Assembly (NCBI GenBank): GCA_905182985.1
Contig: CAJJDN010000089.1
Span: forward strand, 328,071-392,070
DNA: 64,000 nt
Direction: 5' to 3'
Source: Paramecium sonneborni
Lineage: Eukaryota > Ciliophora > Oligohymenophorea > Peniculida > Parameciidae
Shown here: positions 24,133 to 35,247 of the stretch, one piece after another
Position numbering within the stretch: position 1 is the first letter of the stretch
Layout: the number at the start of each line of letters is the position of its first letter
Notes under the pieces: model-generated
Told to the model about the DNA's origin: nothing
The model's database searches: none
Seen by the model: only the letters and a program-made list of their open reading frames with translations
Program-made: the position numbers and the translations under genes

Positions 24133-25356
24133 ATGTTTCTCAAGAATATGTTTAAGAGACAGACTCGTTTCGAAAAGAATCTCTTTGAAAGTACCATTTA
24201 TGATAATTCTGAAACAGTTGATTTAGAAGATATTAAGAAAATGTTATAAGGTAAATATTACTGATTCAAAAAAGGTTATCCCTCAAAAGAAGAAGAGGAT
24301 TAATTAGTTTAGAGCATGACGATTGTTTAAATATTTAAAGAATTTTTACGACTAATTCCATAATAATTAGAAACTCCTAAAAAATTAAAAGTATTATTAA
24401 CAATACATGTCTTAATGGGTGATATCAAACATGGTAGATTATTTGTATAATAATTCCTTGGATGGATGGGATGGTAACATACAGAACAAAAAGATGTTTT
24501 TACAAAGTTCTCATCTGTTTAAACTATGATCATTCAAAAATTAGCGTTGATTAGTGAAATTATATCGAAGAGTAAATTAAAGAACAATGTCAATATGATA
24601 TGTAAATCTATTTCAATTATCATTATCCATAGTTAAAGATATTGAATCCAATCTAATGTAATTTTATAAAATCATTAATGCATTAAATCTCATTTTAGGA
24701 TAACATGATGTATAAAAATATTTTTGAAATAAGTTTTACGCACAGGTCTTTTCTACTCATAATAGAATTGTAGTTATGGAAATTTATTTACTATTATGGA
24801 ATGATGTTATTGGACTCTATTTAATGTTAGAAAGGTAATTCTATAAAATATTCTAGTTCATAGGTTTGTTCAATAATTCTTGGATTGTTATCAATAAATG
24901 GACTAATAATAATCAATCCAAGTTTATGAATTGTTTAATGAATACATTAAACTTACACCTCTAGTCAAAAAATTTGCATAATTATGCGTTTTCTTTTAAA
25001 AATGTAATATCAATGAACCTAAATGGTATTAACCAACTAAAAAGGAAATTGAAGAACTTTAAATTTATTTTTAGAATGTTAAAATTTACCTTACTAGTAG
25101 ATCAAAAAGATTAAAAAATGAAAAATCTAGTCCCTAACCAAATCGAAATTGTTAAACTTCTGGTAGAGAAATGAAAAAATCATAATCCTAATCTTAAATT
25201 ATCTAAAAAGATGATAATAAACAACAATAAGACAATTATTTATCCAATACTACTATGAGTTATGCATAAAAAATAAATCAAGGAAATAATGCATCTTAAG
25301 GATTATAATACACATTTGAGAGCGATTGTTAAACAGGAGATGTTGTTAAATAATGA
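24133..25356 (+). CDS. ANTH-domain protein (AP180/CALM-like)
   Basis: About 371 aa after introns of 24, 31, 24 and 29 nt. The N-terminal half has the layout of an ANTH domain: GYPSKEEEDQLVQ, then KKLKVLLTIHVLMGD followed by HGRLFVQQF. Later come IYLLLWNDVIG, RFVQQFLDCYQQMD and FNEYIKLTPLVKKFAQLC. ANTH proteins bind phosphoinositides and clathrin at endocytic sites. The C-terminal 100 residues are glutamine/serine-rich, as in AP180-type adaptors, but no clathrin-box motif is evident. Both 24-nt introns contain an in-frame TGA, so retention would end translation. The exon joins rest on frame and homology. Confidence 0.68.
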
Positions 25357-25612
25357 ATTATTAGTTTATTATATTATTAAAATTAATCTAATTCTAACTA
25401 TATGGATGAATATGTATAATTAAATAATGATGATTATATTACTACATAATATGAATCAAAATTGTCTAATCACTTTAAAAAACCATAAAAAGTAGATCAT
25501 TACATAAATTTACGTATTAAAAATAAATTGAAAAAATAATATGCAATAATTATATAATTACGGCATGAATTTCAATTTATATTCTAATTTTGATAAAATA
25601 ATTTAATTATTA
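25357..25612. other. Intergenic spacer
   Basis: AT-rich sequence between same-strand genes, with no coding or structural signal noticed. Confidence 0.4.
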
Positions 25613-26292
25613 ATGGAAACTAGTACGAATCAAAAACAAAAATACTCTAAAAACCATCTATTAGTTGGTTTAGTTGCTTTAATATCCTCACCATTGTTAA
25701 CATTATTGTATATGCTCTTTTTACCAATCACTATACCTGTGACACTCATTGTCTATAAAGTCTATAAAGTTTAAGTAATATAATATTTTATTCTTAGATT
25801 AAACAACATCTTAGTGAACTTTATTAAGATGCTAATTCAATAGTCTAAAGTACTTTAAAAGACTACATTGTTCCAACTTACAATACTATCAAAACAAAAG
25901 TAAATATAATTTTCATAGAAAGATTAATGAAGTTCTTGCCTTTCTAATGCTTCCTCTATAAAAAATGAAAGATTAGGTACTCAATTGTTTCAATAAAATA
26001 AAAACATTTTTACTCAGTTTTGAATTTTTTAATTAAACTTTAGGAAAACTCAAATCTGTTTGGGTTATTGTATTTATAAAATAATAATTTTTAGATTTGT
26101 GATTTTAAAAACATAGCTTATGTAGTTTTGAATGAAGCCTTACTTAAATTATAGAAAAATATTTTTGTGGTAATATTATTTTCTTTAATTTTAATAGTAA
26201 TTTATAGTTTCAGTTTACAGTAATTACATTTTACCGATAATATAAAGATTTTATCCAATCTATACATATTTGAAAATAGATTAAGCTATTGA
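25613..26292 (+). CDS. Small multi-span membrane protein, unknown
   Basis: About 200 aa after introns of 23, 23 and 31 nt. Residues about 15-45 form a long hydrophobic hairpin (LVGLVALISSPLLTLLYML, then FLPITIPVTLIVYKVYK) resembling a membrane-inserted loop. The middle is amphipathic helix, and a further span (FVVILFSLILIVIYSF) lies near residue 165. Only 15 bp separate its stop from the next start. A lipid-droplet or ER-shaping protein would fit the hairpin plus amphipathic layout, but no family is recognised. Confidence 0.6.
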
Positions 26293-26307
26293 TAGTTGTT
26301 ATGAAAA

Positions 26308-27143
26308 ATGTTTTTCGATTCCAAAGTAATTTAAAGATTTATAATTTTTAGAAATAAGATTCAAATTATTGGATATGCAATTTTGAATGAATCAGGAAAA
26401 ACTATTTAGAATTTGAGTCAAGAATAAGAGATTGACAGATACAGAATTTAATTGCATCAATATGCAATAACTTAATTTTGGAAGATTAAAAATTTTAAAA
26501 ATTAATAGATTTTAGAATTGGAATGTGGAGATGCAGTAGGTTTATAATATATTGCCTCAGCATATGAACCTTAAAGATGTTTAGGTATTGATTCTTCTTA
26601 AAAATAAATTGAACAAAATGGAAAGTTATATAATGAATAAAATAATTTGAATTTTGAAGTTAAAGATCCACTTGAAATTGGAGCTCTATGTGCTCCTAAT
26701 ACATTTGATATTATTTTGGGTCTAGAATTAAAGAAAAAAGAAGCTTTTAGAAATATAGATTTCAAAAGGTAACTTTAATATCATGATTTTTAGTTATATC
26801 AAAATTGCAAGTACTCTTCTTAAGGATGATGGATATTTTATTATTGGAGATTATGATACCTAAGAGGAAATGTAAAAACTTTAAGAGGAAATCTTAGTTA
26901 ATGGATTAGTAATTGCAGAGAAAAATGATTTTACTGTTGGAATTACATAAGCAATGAAATTACAAATTAAAAACATTAAATAAAGAGTCAGACAAAATGG
27001 GAACATTTGTATAAATTTTTAATTATATAATAGTTGCAAAAATGTTTATTGATAGCCTAAAACCAAATGAAAGATTATTGTAATAATTAAAGGATAGATA
27101 ATAAATATATATGGTGTACATTCTTAAAAAAGCATAACTTTGA
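26308..27143 (+). CDS. SAM-dependent methyltransferase-like protein
   Basis: About 261 aa after two 25-nt introns. The segment QQILELECGDAVGLQYIA resembles methyltransferase motif I, although the usual second and third glycines are changed (E-x-x-C-G-D). CLGIDSSQKQIEQN follows as motif II with the acidic ribose-binding position, then FDIILGLELKKKEAF and LLKDDGYFIIGDYD at the post-motif positions. This is the class I Rossmann methyltransferase layout. Substrate unknown. The weakened glycine motif leaves open a catalytically altered member. Confidence 0.62.
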
Positions 27144-27476
27144 TTTGTAAATTAAAATCATATACATTCATAAATTAATAATTTTAAAAAAAATGTTATT
27201 CTTCCTAGGGTGGGTCTTTTTATACCTAAATAGACAAATACCGAATAATTAAAATAATTAATAACTAAAAGAAGAATTAAAAATTTTAATCCCGAAAATT
27301 AATTATTATTATTATGGTCTTCGATAAGCTATCAGTTAGAAAGTGAATCTGTTAATTGAATTTCTTCAGTAATTATATTTAAGCTTTAAATCTTGTTATT
27401 CTCTCTTAAGAAAAGATCTAGTCAAAAGGTTATATGAAATCAGTTTAAAAAATGATTGAATTGAATAATAATTATT
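27144..27476. other. Intergenic spacer
   Basis: No coding frame or RNA-like structure recognised. A GGGTGGG tract at about 27207 is unusually G-rich for this window, but no matching partner was found. Confidence 0.4.
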
Positions 27477-28058
27477 ATGAATCATATAGTAAAAGACAAT
27501 CTGATTGATTTGAACTCAAAATTAACAGATGATAATTAGAGATTATCTTTATTAGTCTATGGTCTTAAACGATAATTAGAGAAAGCAGCAGTTCAAATAA
27601 ATTATATTTAATCATTAGAAGAGAGTATAGAAATCCTATAATTTGAACTAATATAGATGAGAAGAGATAATCAAAATCTTTAAGAATAATTATTTCATAT
27701 TAGGTAGTCACCAATACCGTAAGAGAAAGAATAGTCTTTTAGATAAGAGATAGAAGATATGAAAACATAGTATGAATAGAAATATTAAATGTTACTTAAT
27801 GACAATAAGAGACTAATTAGAACAAATAAAGAATTACATAATAAATAGATAATAAGTTTAGAGACTCAAGCTTCTAAATTAATGGAATTGAGTGTTGAAT
27901 TGAAAAACAAATTGGACAACTTTGGATAATAACCACAATCAATAAATTAGTCAATGATAAGTCCAAAAATAGTAACAAAGTAGATATATGATAATCTCAT
28001 CTAATAATTAACTTAAAGTAATGGAGATGAGAAAACTTTTCGAACAACCCAGTACTGA
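27477..28058 (+). CDS. Coiled-coil protein, unknown
   Basis: A single-exon frame of 193 aa (MNHIVKDNLIDLNSKLTDD...) ending at TGA. It is almost entirely heptad-rich coiled coil (LEKAAVQINYIQSLEESIEI, LIRTNKELHNKQIISLETQ) with a short polar tail. It sits between the methyltransferase-like and B-box genes on the same strand. A small cytoskeletal or basal-body protein is a reasonable guess only. Confidence 0.68.
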
Positions 28059-28283
28059 ATTTACTTAATATTAGACAAAAGAGATTACCAGTTTTATAAA
28101 ATAAAGAAGTTAAATAAATAAATAAAAATAGCCAAAAAAACTTAGCAGCCATACCATTTATTTCGAACATTAATAGTATAAAATGAAAATATTAAATACA
28201 CATAATATCATTATATTTAATCTATGGATTGATTAATATTCATTAATTATAAATTCAAAACGTACTAACAATAAATTTTATTA

Positions 28284-29289
28284 ATGTAAATGTAATAAGC
28301 TCCTCCAGTTTAATTTGAAAAGTGCCCAAAACATCCACAAAATGATATTGTGTTATTTTGTTTATCGATTGAATGTAAAGAGGTATATATCCTATATAAT
28401 TTATTATTCTAGCCACTTTGTAAAGATTGCTGCAAATTACATGTTCATTGGCACAATCAACAAGGTACTTAAGCTAATTTAGATACAGTTGATAATGTAA
28501 GATAATTATTGTTAACAGATGTACATGAATTGAAACTTAGATTTGAAGAGTAAAAATATATATTTTTATTTTTAGAGAAAGAAATATTCTTCATCATTTT
28601 AGTGATAGTGAATAATCTGAAGCAGTAAAATAGATACAAAATAAATTATAAAAAGTCAAATAAACTCTTCTTGCTGCTGTTCATGATTACTGTCATTAAT
28701 TGGAAGAATAAGTTAAATAGCGTATCTAATTACATAGAGTAATTAATATTTAATCTTATCTTAGTAATCTCATCCTGGAGAAAAGAAAGATCTTCATCAT
28801 AAATTGAATTCTATCATCAATAATTTAGATTAATAAGAAAAATTGTTGTTATAACCAAAATATATCAAAGGATGTTTAATGGTTATGAGTGAAGAGTAAA
28901 ATCATGATTTTGAATAACTTTCATTTGATGTTGATAATGCCCTTAAACATTATCTTTCCAATGCTTTTGATTTGGTCATTTCTGAAGATAAATTAGCTAG
29001 AATTGTTCAATCCTTTCATGAATATGTTGAAATTAGAGAAGCTAATCTTAAAGAAGAATTAGATATTTATACTTAAAAAATTAGAGAAAATAAGAGAAAT
29101 CCTCATGAACCTCTAAATAAATAATTTAATTCAACTTCATAAAAATAATTCTAACCAAAAGAATCTAAATTAATGCAATCCATTTATGATGACAAATTTA
29201 GACCAACCTTCTAGCCAAGTTAATCACAATACAGGCCAAGCTTCAATGAAAATAAATCTGATTAAATCATGTCTAAGTTTTATCATTGA
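28284..29289 (+). CDS. B-box zinc-finger protein
   Basis: About 307 aa after introns of 30, 26 and 26 nt. Residues about 10-55 form a B-box-type zinc site: CPKHPQNDIVLFCLSIEC, then PLCKDCCKLHVHWH. The 30-nt intron is a stopless multiple of three, but removing it restores the tight spacing expected between the cysteine pairs. The remainder is helical, with a polar proline/glutamine tail. B-box domains mediate protein interaction. There is no RING, so ligase activity is not indicated. Other ciliate B-box proteins share this simple layout, and the specific role is unknown. Confidence 0.75.
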
Positions 29290-29443
29290 TTAAATACTAA
29301 TTTTTATTACAGACATATAAATTTAAAAAAATGTTTATAAATACTACTCACACTCCAGACAAAAAAAATTCCTATCTTAACAAATTTAACAAAAAGAAAT
29401 CTAAACAACAGATAAAGAAAACAAGTATTTTACATCTTAGAAT

Positions 29444-29933
29444 ATGAGCAATTTGAGCACAAATGATGAATTAAAATATTATTGTGATAATGTTGATTAT
29501 TATAAACATGAAAATCATGAATTGAAGAAAGTAGTTTTTTAATTGAAATTGGAGATGTAGATTGTTAAAATATATCATTAGGAAATCTCAATTAGAATAA
29601 TGTCTGATAGAATAAAAACATAATTTAAAATGCGTGGTTAAAAAATATAAAGGTTTTATTGAAGACTTATTGGTTCAGAAAAGTTAATTAAGTGTAAAGT
29701 GCGATGATTGGAAATAGAAATTAGAATATCAATACTAAATAATTGAAGAATAGAGGTAATAAATTTATAATCAACAATAAATTATACAGTAGAATTTATT
29801 AACAATTTAAGAGATAGAGTTAATTGTTGAATAGTAGAGAATATAGAAATAGATAGAAGTTTAATAAATAATGAATTTAAAAGATTAAACAATAGATGAA
29901 TTGCACTAAATAATTTAATAATAATAATAATGA
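29444..29933 (+). CDS. Small coiled-coil protein
   Basis: About 156 aa if one 19-nt intron near 29635 is removed. It begins MSNLSTNDELKYYCDN and ends in a glutamine run encoded by TAA triplets before TGA. Nearly all residues are coiled-coil forming. An upstream ATG at 29331 opens a plausible frame but does not join this one by any clean intron, so the start may be incomplete. It converges on the MORN gene with 22 bp between stops. Confidence 0.55.
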
Positions 29934-29955
29934 AAATAGCAATATATAAGACAAA

Positions 29956-31134
29956 TCAATTAACTTTATTGTCATTTGAAAATTCACCAATATATTCTGA
30001 ACCATCAGCTCCTTTAAACTTCCCTTTACCATTCATTTTATCAAATTTCCATTCTCCTTCATAATAATCTCCAATGCTCCAAGAATATTTACCATAACCA
30101 TGCCTCATACCACCAAGCCAATAGCCTAAAAATATAATAAGAAATAACCATCATAAGTATCTCCATGAGCAAAATAATAAATTCCTTTTCCAGACTTTTC
30201 TCCATCTTTCCATTCTCCAATATATTTATCTCCATTCGCCATATAGAGAGTACCATTTCCTTATCTTTTATCATTAGCCCATTCTCCTTCATATCGATCA
30301 CCATTAGAAGCAATATATATACCAAATCCATTTTTAACATTTTTACCATAGATGCCTTCATATTTATCTCCTGATGCATATAGAAATAGTCCTTATCCTT
30401 CTCTTTCATCATTCATCCAATTTCCTTCATATCTAGATCCATCAGCCATAGTATAAATTCCATACCCATGTTTTAATCCATCATTCCATTATCCTTCATA
30501 TTTATCATTATTCACATATATCATAGTTCCTTATCCTGTAGCTTTATCACTACTAAATTAACCCTCATATCTTGCTCCAGATGCAAATTCTACTATTCCT
30601 CTACCCCATTTAAGTCCTCTTTCCCAAAGACCATCATATCTATCTCCTAATGAATAGATATAAACTCCTCTTCCATGTCTCTCTCCATATTACCATTCAC
30701 CATCATATGTTTCTCCTTATAAATAATATTAATATTTTCCTTTTCCATGTTTCAAATCGTTAATCCATTCTCCATTATATATATTACCATTTGCATAATA
30801 ATAGATTCCTACTCCATGCTTTTTACCATTCAACAAATGACCTTCATATCTCTCCCCATTATTAAAAAGATAAACGCCTTCTCCGTTGAAAAGATCGTTA
30901 GACCACTATCCTATATACCTAAAAACAATCATTAGTTTTATTACACATCTCCATTAGGAAATAAGTATTTTCCTACTCCTTATTTATTTTATTTCTCATT
31001 CATTTAACCATTATAAGTTGCTTGATCAGCATATTAAGCTTACCTTGCTTATTCTTCTCCTAAAAATTTTTACTCAAATGATGTTATCACTAAAAATCCA
31101 ATTCAAATTACATACATCTCTTGCGTTCCTCCAT
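29956..31134 (-). CDS. MORN-repeat protein
   Basis: About 367 aa after introns of 26, 26 and 23 nt. About fourteen consecutive MORN repeats fill the protein, for example YEGEWANDKRQGNGTLYMA and YEGQWNDGLKHGYGIYTMA, each about 23 residues with the Y-x-G-x-W...G-x-G pattern. MORN proteins act in membrane attachment, cortical scaffolds and ciliary structures. The short N-terminus (MEERKRLITSFEQKFLG) is polar. The gene is divergent from the K+ channel across only 61 bp, so the two probably share a promoter region. An overlapping plus-strand frame at 30165-30374 is an antisense shadow. Confidence 0.9.
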
Positions 31135-31195
31135 TAATTTATCTTATATTGAACTAGTAATATTTTAGGGTGCTGTCGTTATCATCATTAAATAA

Positions 31196-33624
31196 ATGGA
31201 TAATTAAATTGAATAAAAGACTTTATTCAAAACAAAGTTTAACCACTCCACTCGCAATATCTCTTAACAGAACAAAATTACTAAAAAACAGATTTTTAGG
31301 TATTAAATACAATTATATATCAATCTAGATGTTCAAGTTAAAGTTATTCTCATGAAGCATTAGAGGCTCTCGAAACTAATAAAGAAGACGATTTTGCTGC
31401 TTAATTTATGTCTTAGCCAATCAATTCCTGCTTTGAAAGAGTTCTAGATAGAAAACATAGCATATAAAGCAATCTAGGATCTATTAAAGAGCTCTCACTA
31501 TCTGATTAATAGGCTGATCATCAACAATAATAAGATTTAAACAATGAAAATGCAGAATAAAATACTCAATAAAATACTCATTCAGCTAGTGGAGTACCTT
31601 AAAACAATCTGAGGAACAAAAGGAAATTGAAAAGATTGCCAAGACTCACCGAAGATAAAGTGGCATAAAAACCTATAAATGAATTGTAGCTTATAATTAT
31701 GCCTAATAATAAGTATAAATAATGTTGGGATATGGCTTTGTTTTTAATCCTTATGTAAATTGAATTAAACTATATTTAGTTATGTCTCAATATTCACACC
31801 TTTTAAGATTGGTTTCGTATATGATGGTGAATATCTCATCTGGGATTACTTAGACAATACAATAGATTTCATTTTTATGACAGACATCGTAATTACATTC
31901 CTGTGTGCCACATATGATGATGAAGGCAATTTAATCACTGAAAGAAAAGCAATCATTCTTAACTACATCAAAGGATGGTTCCTTATTGACTTAATGGTAA
32001 TGCGTCACTTAAAACACAGTCATCAATTCCGTTTTACTTAATTATGAATGATACCTCTTAGAGATACAACAGTATAGCACGTATGTCCAAAGTTCCAAAA
32101 ATTTACAGAATAGCCAAAATGATAAAATTGGCAAGAATGCTCAGATTAAAAGAAATATAATATGTTAAAGTAATCAATATCAGCATTGGCAATGAAAGAT
32201 TCATTCTAGCATTTCTATTACTCATTTTCTCATGTCATGTTGTAGGATGCATTTGGTTTTTTGTAGCAACATTATCTGAAGAAGAAGATTGGATATACTT
32301 TGAATCTCATACTTTTGATCAATATATCATTTCAATGTACTGGGCAGTATAAACTGTTTTAACAGTTGGCTATGGAGATATTAAATTCTATTCTTGGTCT
32401 ACTAGAATTTTTGCAATTATTTGGATGCTCTCTTCTGTTTATGTGTTTTCTTTTGCTGTTGGATCTCTTGCATCATTTTTAGATAGATAAGATTAAAATA
32501 ATTAAGTATACCTTAATCGATTAGCCACACTTAAAAATATCAAATAAGAATTTAAAATCTCTAAAAAAATGTTTTTAAAAATTAAAAGAGAACTTAAATA
32601 CGGTAAAAGAGATTTCTCATTATAATACCACATCTTATTAGAAGAATTACCACCTATTTTAAAAATTGAATTAAGTTATATTATGAATAAACATCTCAAA
32701 TAAGAAATTGGATATTTTTATGATAAATCTCAATAATTTATCTCATCTATTGGACCCTTGCTTAAACCAATCAAATTAGAAGCAAATGAATTTGTTTATT
32801 GCACAGGAGATCTTGCAGAAGAAATTTATTTCGTAAAGAGTGGTAAATTAGCTATTGTCTTACCTGATCAATAGAATTTTAAATTCATGATGATTAAACC
32901 TGGCTCTTATTTTGGAGAGTTGGATATCTTATTTTATGGTGAAAAAAGAAAATATACAATTATGACAACTAAGCCTAGTGAGTTTTATGTTCTATCTAGA
33001 AAAGATTTTAAATCTATTTATTTACATTAATTTAGAGATGAAGGTTAAATTTTAGTGAATGAAGCCTTATAAAGGAAAATTATGATAAAAAGTGCATATG
33101 ATGATGCCTTGAATTTCTTAGGAGAAGATAATTAATGTAATTCTCGTACAAAATCTCATAAAGTAAGTAAATTTAAAGTTCTTGATAATGCAACAAGTCC
33201 TTAAGTTGATCCAAAACTTGTAATTTAATAAAAAACAGAGGATTATAATACTAATGATGATGGTTTAATCCATTTTGATAAGATTTAATTTAAAAAAAAA
33301 ATCAGTTAACTCGAAAAATAAATTAAAATAAAGGATTAAATAATCGCAAACATATAATAAGAATTAGATGAACTAATGAATTAAATTTAACATTAAATGA
33401 GTGATGATATTGTTGGAAGATTTAAGATTACCAAAAGCATGGAGGAAATGATGCAGCTTAGAAGATAATTAAAAGCAACTAAAAAAATGGAAGATACAAT
33501 TAAATCATAAAGACAAATATATCGTTCTGTCCACTAGAAGACATAATTTCAAAAAGATTGCCGTAAATATTCAAGTTCTGTTGAATAAGCAAAGCTATTG
33601 AATAGCTTATGGGAAGAATAATGA
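31196..33624 (+). CDS. Voltage-gated-type K+ channel with cyclic-nucleotide-binding domain
   Basis: About 783 aa after introns of 29, 25 and 23 nt. Six membrane spans follow a polar 190-residue N-terminus. S4 is basic (RMSKVPKIYRIAKMIKLARM). The pore holds the canonical TVGYGDI filter (32362-32382), flanked by MYWAVQTVL and IFAIIWMLSSVYVFSFAVG. After a C-linker comes a cyclic-nucleotide-binding fold with FGELDILFYGEKRKYT. The usual R-[AST]-[AT] of the binding cassette is altered to R-K-Y, so nucleotide binding is uncertain, as in EAG-type channels. A coiled-coil tail completes the protein. K+ selectivity is a firm inference from the filter; gating is not. Confidence 0.92.
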
Positions 33625-34113
33625 AATTATTATTATATATATTTGTCTTAAATGTATTTAATAACAAATTATATTCATAAAAACTAATACATAAATAGAA
33701 ACTTTACCAATATTAAATGTACTATCATTCTAAATGAGTCAAATACGTATTTTATAGAAAAGGTATCATTTTTAAATGATAAATGTGATAGAAATGATTA
33801 AATTAAGAAAGTTTATTTTCTTAAAGAATAAACTTAAAAAATTTTCAAAAATAAAAAACTTCATTAAATATGTTTTTAAAATAGATCAATAAAAAAATTG
33901 TAAATTTTATAAATATAAGCTTTTAGAATTAATTGAAAGTTGAATAAATATTCATTTTCTATTCAAAAGGAAACAATTTAAAGTTAAAAATTTAACATTT
34001 TTAAAAGGTATTGAAAATTTTAATTTTTTCTATTGTTGCCTATTTAAGTAAACATTTGATTATAAGAGCTCAAGCTTTAGAAAAACAAAATAATCTAAAA
34101 TTTATTTAGTATT
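33625..34113. other. Intergenic spacer
   Basis: AT-rich. Short open frames are present on the plus strand but none has a convincing composition. Confidence 0.4.
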
Positions 34114-34257
34114 TTGTATATTTCTAAATTATTTTTCTTCCTCATGACATATTTCATTACAAACATTCTTAATTTCTTAATTCCTGTTATAAAAAAAATA
34201 TTGTTTATTCTAATATTTAACATATCCAATTATAATCAAATCATATTTAATTATAAC

Positions 34258-34488
34258 ATGAATCATCCAAAAACTTATTTCACAACCCCATTATCAAATT
34301 TAGCCAAAGTAACAACAAATACACAAGGGGATGAATGGGATGAAGAGGACGAAGTTTAAACATAAAATTCACCTTTAAAAATCATTCAATCCTGTCTTAG
34401 TAAAACAATAGTGGAAGATTTCAAAATAAAACCAAATTGCGTAAGACTAAAGAAGAAAGATTGGAAAGATTAATTCATATGGCTCTGA
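34258..34488 (+). CDS. Small acidic protein, unknown
   Basis: A 76-aa frame starting MNHPKTYFTTPLSNLAKV, with an acidic cluster GDEWDEEDEV and a basic C-terminus (CVRLKKKDWKDQFIWL). It reads through TAA codons to a TGA stop. An in-frame ATG at 34114 would add 48 mostly hydrophobic residues; the later start is preferred because the extension looks like AT-rich leader rather than a normal signal. Such tiny acidic/basic proteins are often complex subunits, but none is recognised. Confidence 0.5.
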
Positions 34489-34566
34489 TTTTTCTAATAT
34501 TCTTTTTTTATATAAATACAAAAAATATTTTCAATTCTTGAGTCTTGGCATAATCAAATAATAAAT

Positions 34567-34857
34567 TCAATGCTAGAATTGTGATAACTTTTTCTTACTT
34601 TTTGTCTTAATGGTATAAGTTACTAATTTGAAGGAATGTATTCTTATTCTCAAATTTAAAATGTAGCTAAATTTAGATTGTGATTATAAAGTTCTTCCAT
34701 TCGCAAAATTGAAAGGATTTTGATATTTATTTTGAAGTTTGTAGAAAGAAATAGGAACTAAAATTATAGTTAGCGATCCAAAAAAGAGTTTTAATTCAGT
34801 ATAAAATAATTCTTTTCTTACAAAAATGTATGTGCCTCGAGAGAAATTTTGATTCAT
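34567..34857 (-). CDS. Small single-span membrane protein, unknown
   Basis: An uninterrupted minus-strand frame of 96 aa: MNQNFSRGTYIFVRKELF, then a hydrophobic span (LKLFFGSLTIILVPISFYKL), then a basic tail. It converges on the small acidic gene. The layout recalls one half of small assembly factors with a membrane anchor, but no family is claimed. The frame alone supports it. Confidence 0.42.
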
Positions 34858-35247
34858 TATTATCAGAAGATTTATAATAAGAATGCATTAAATAAAAAAA
34901 ATGGTACCTTTCATTTGGTATTAGTATAAATACATTTTTTTTATTACTAAAAAAAAAGAATTTTAATTATAATTTTATGGACTTATTTCTTAGAGTATAT
35001 TTGTTATTTGACACAACAATAGAAATTATAATCGCTTTTTATAGATTAAATTTTTTTTTAAAAAGTTAATACATTCTTTTATAACTTGATCCAATATTTT
35101 GAATTAAATCTAAATCTCAAGATAGAAATTAATTTATAATGAAAAGCTTAAGAAAATAAGAAATAAAAAATTTCACTCTAAAACCAGAATTAAAATATTT
35201 GATTTGGTATATTAATTAATTTTAATGTATAAGTGATATTAAATTTA
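34858..35247. other. Intergenic spacer
   Basis: Divergent promoter region between the small membrane protein and the CPSF73 gene. No motif is distinct enough to call. Confidence 0.4.

Noticed and set aside
30165..30374. Plus-strand open frames over the MORN gene
   Set aside because: They are antisense shadows; the minus strand gives fourteen perfect MORN repeats.
34114..34257. An upstream start adding a hydrophobic leader to the small acidic protein
   Set aside because: The 48-residue extension is low-complexity AT-rich sequence; the downstream ATG gives a compact, sensible protein.
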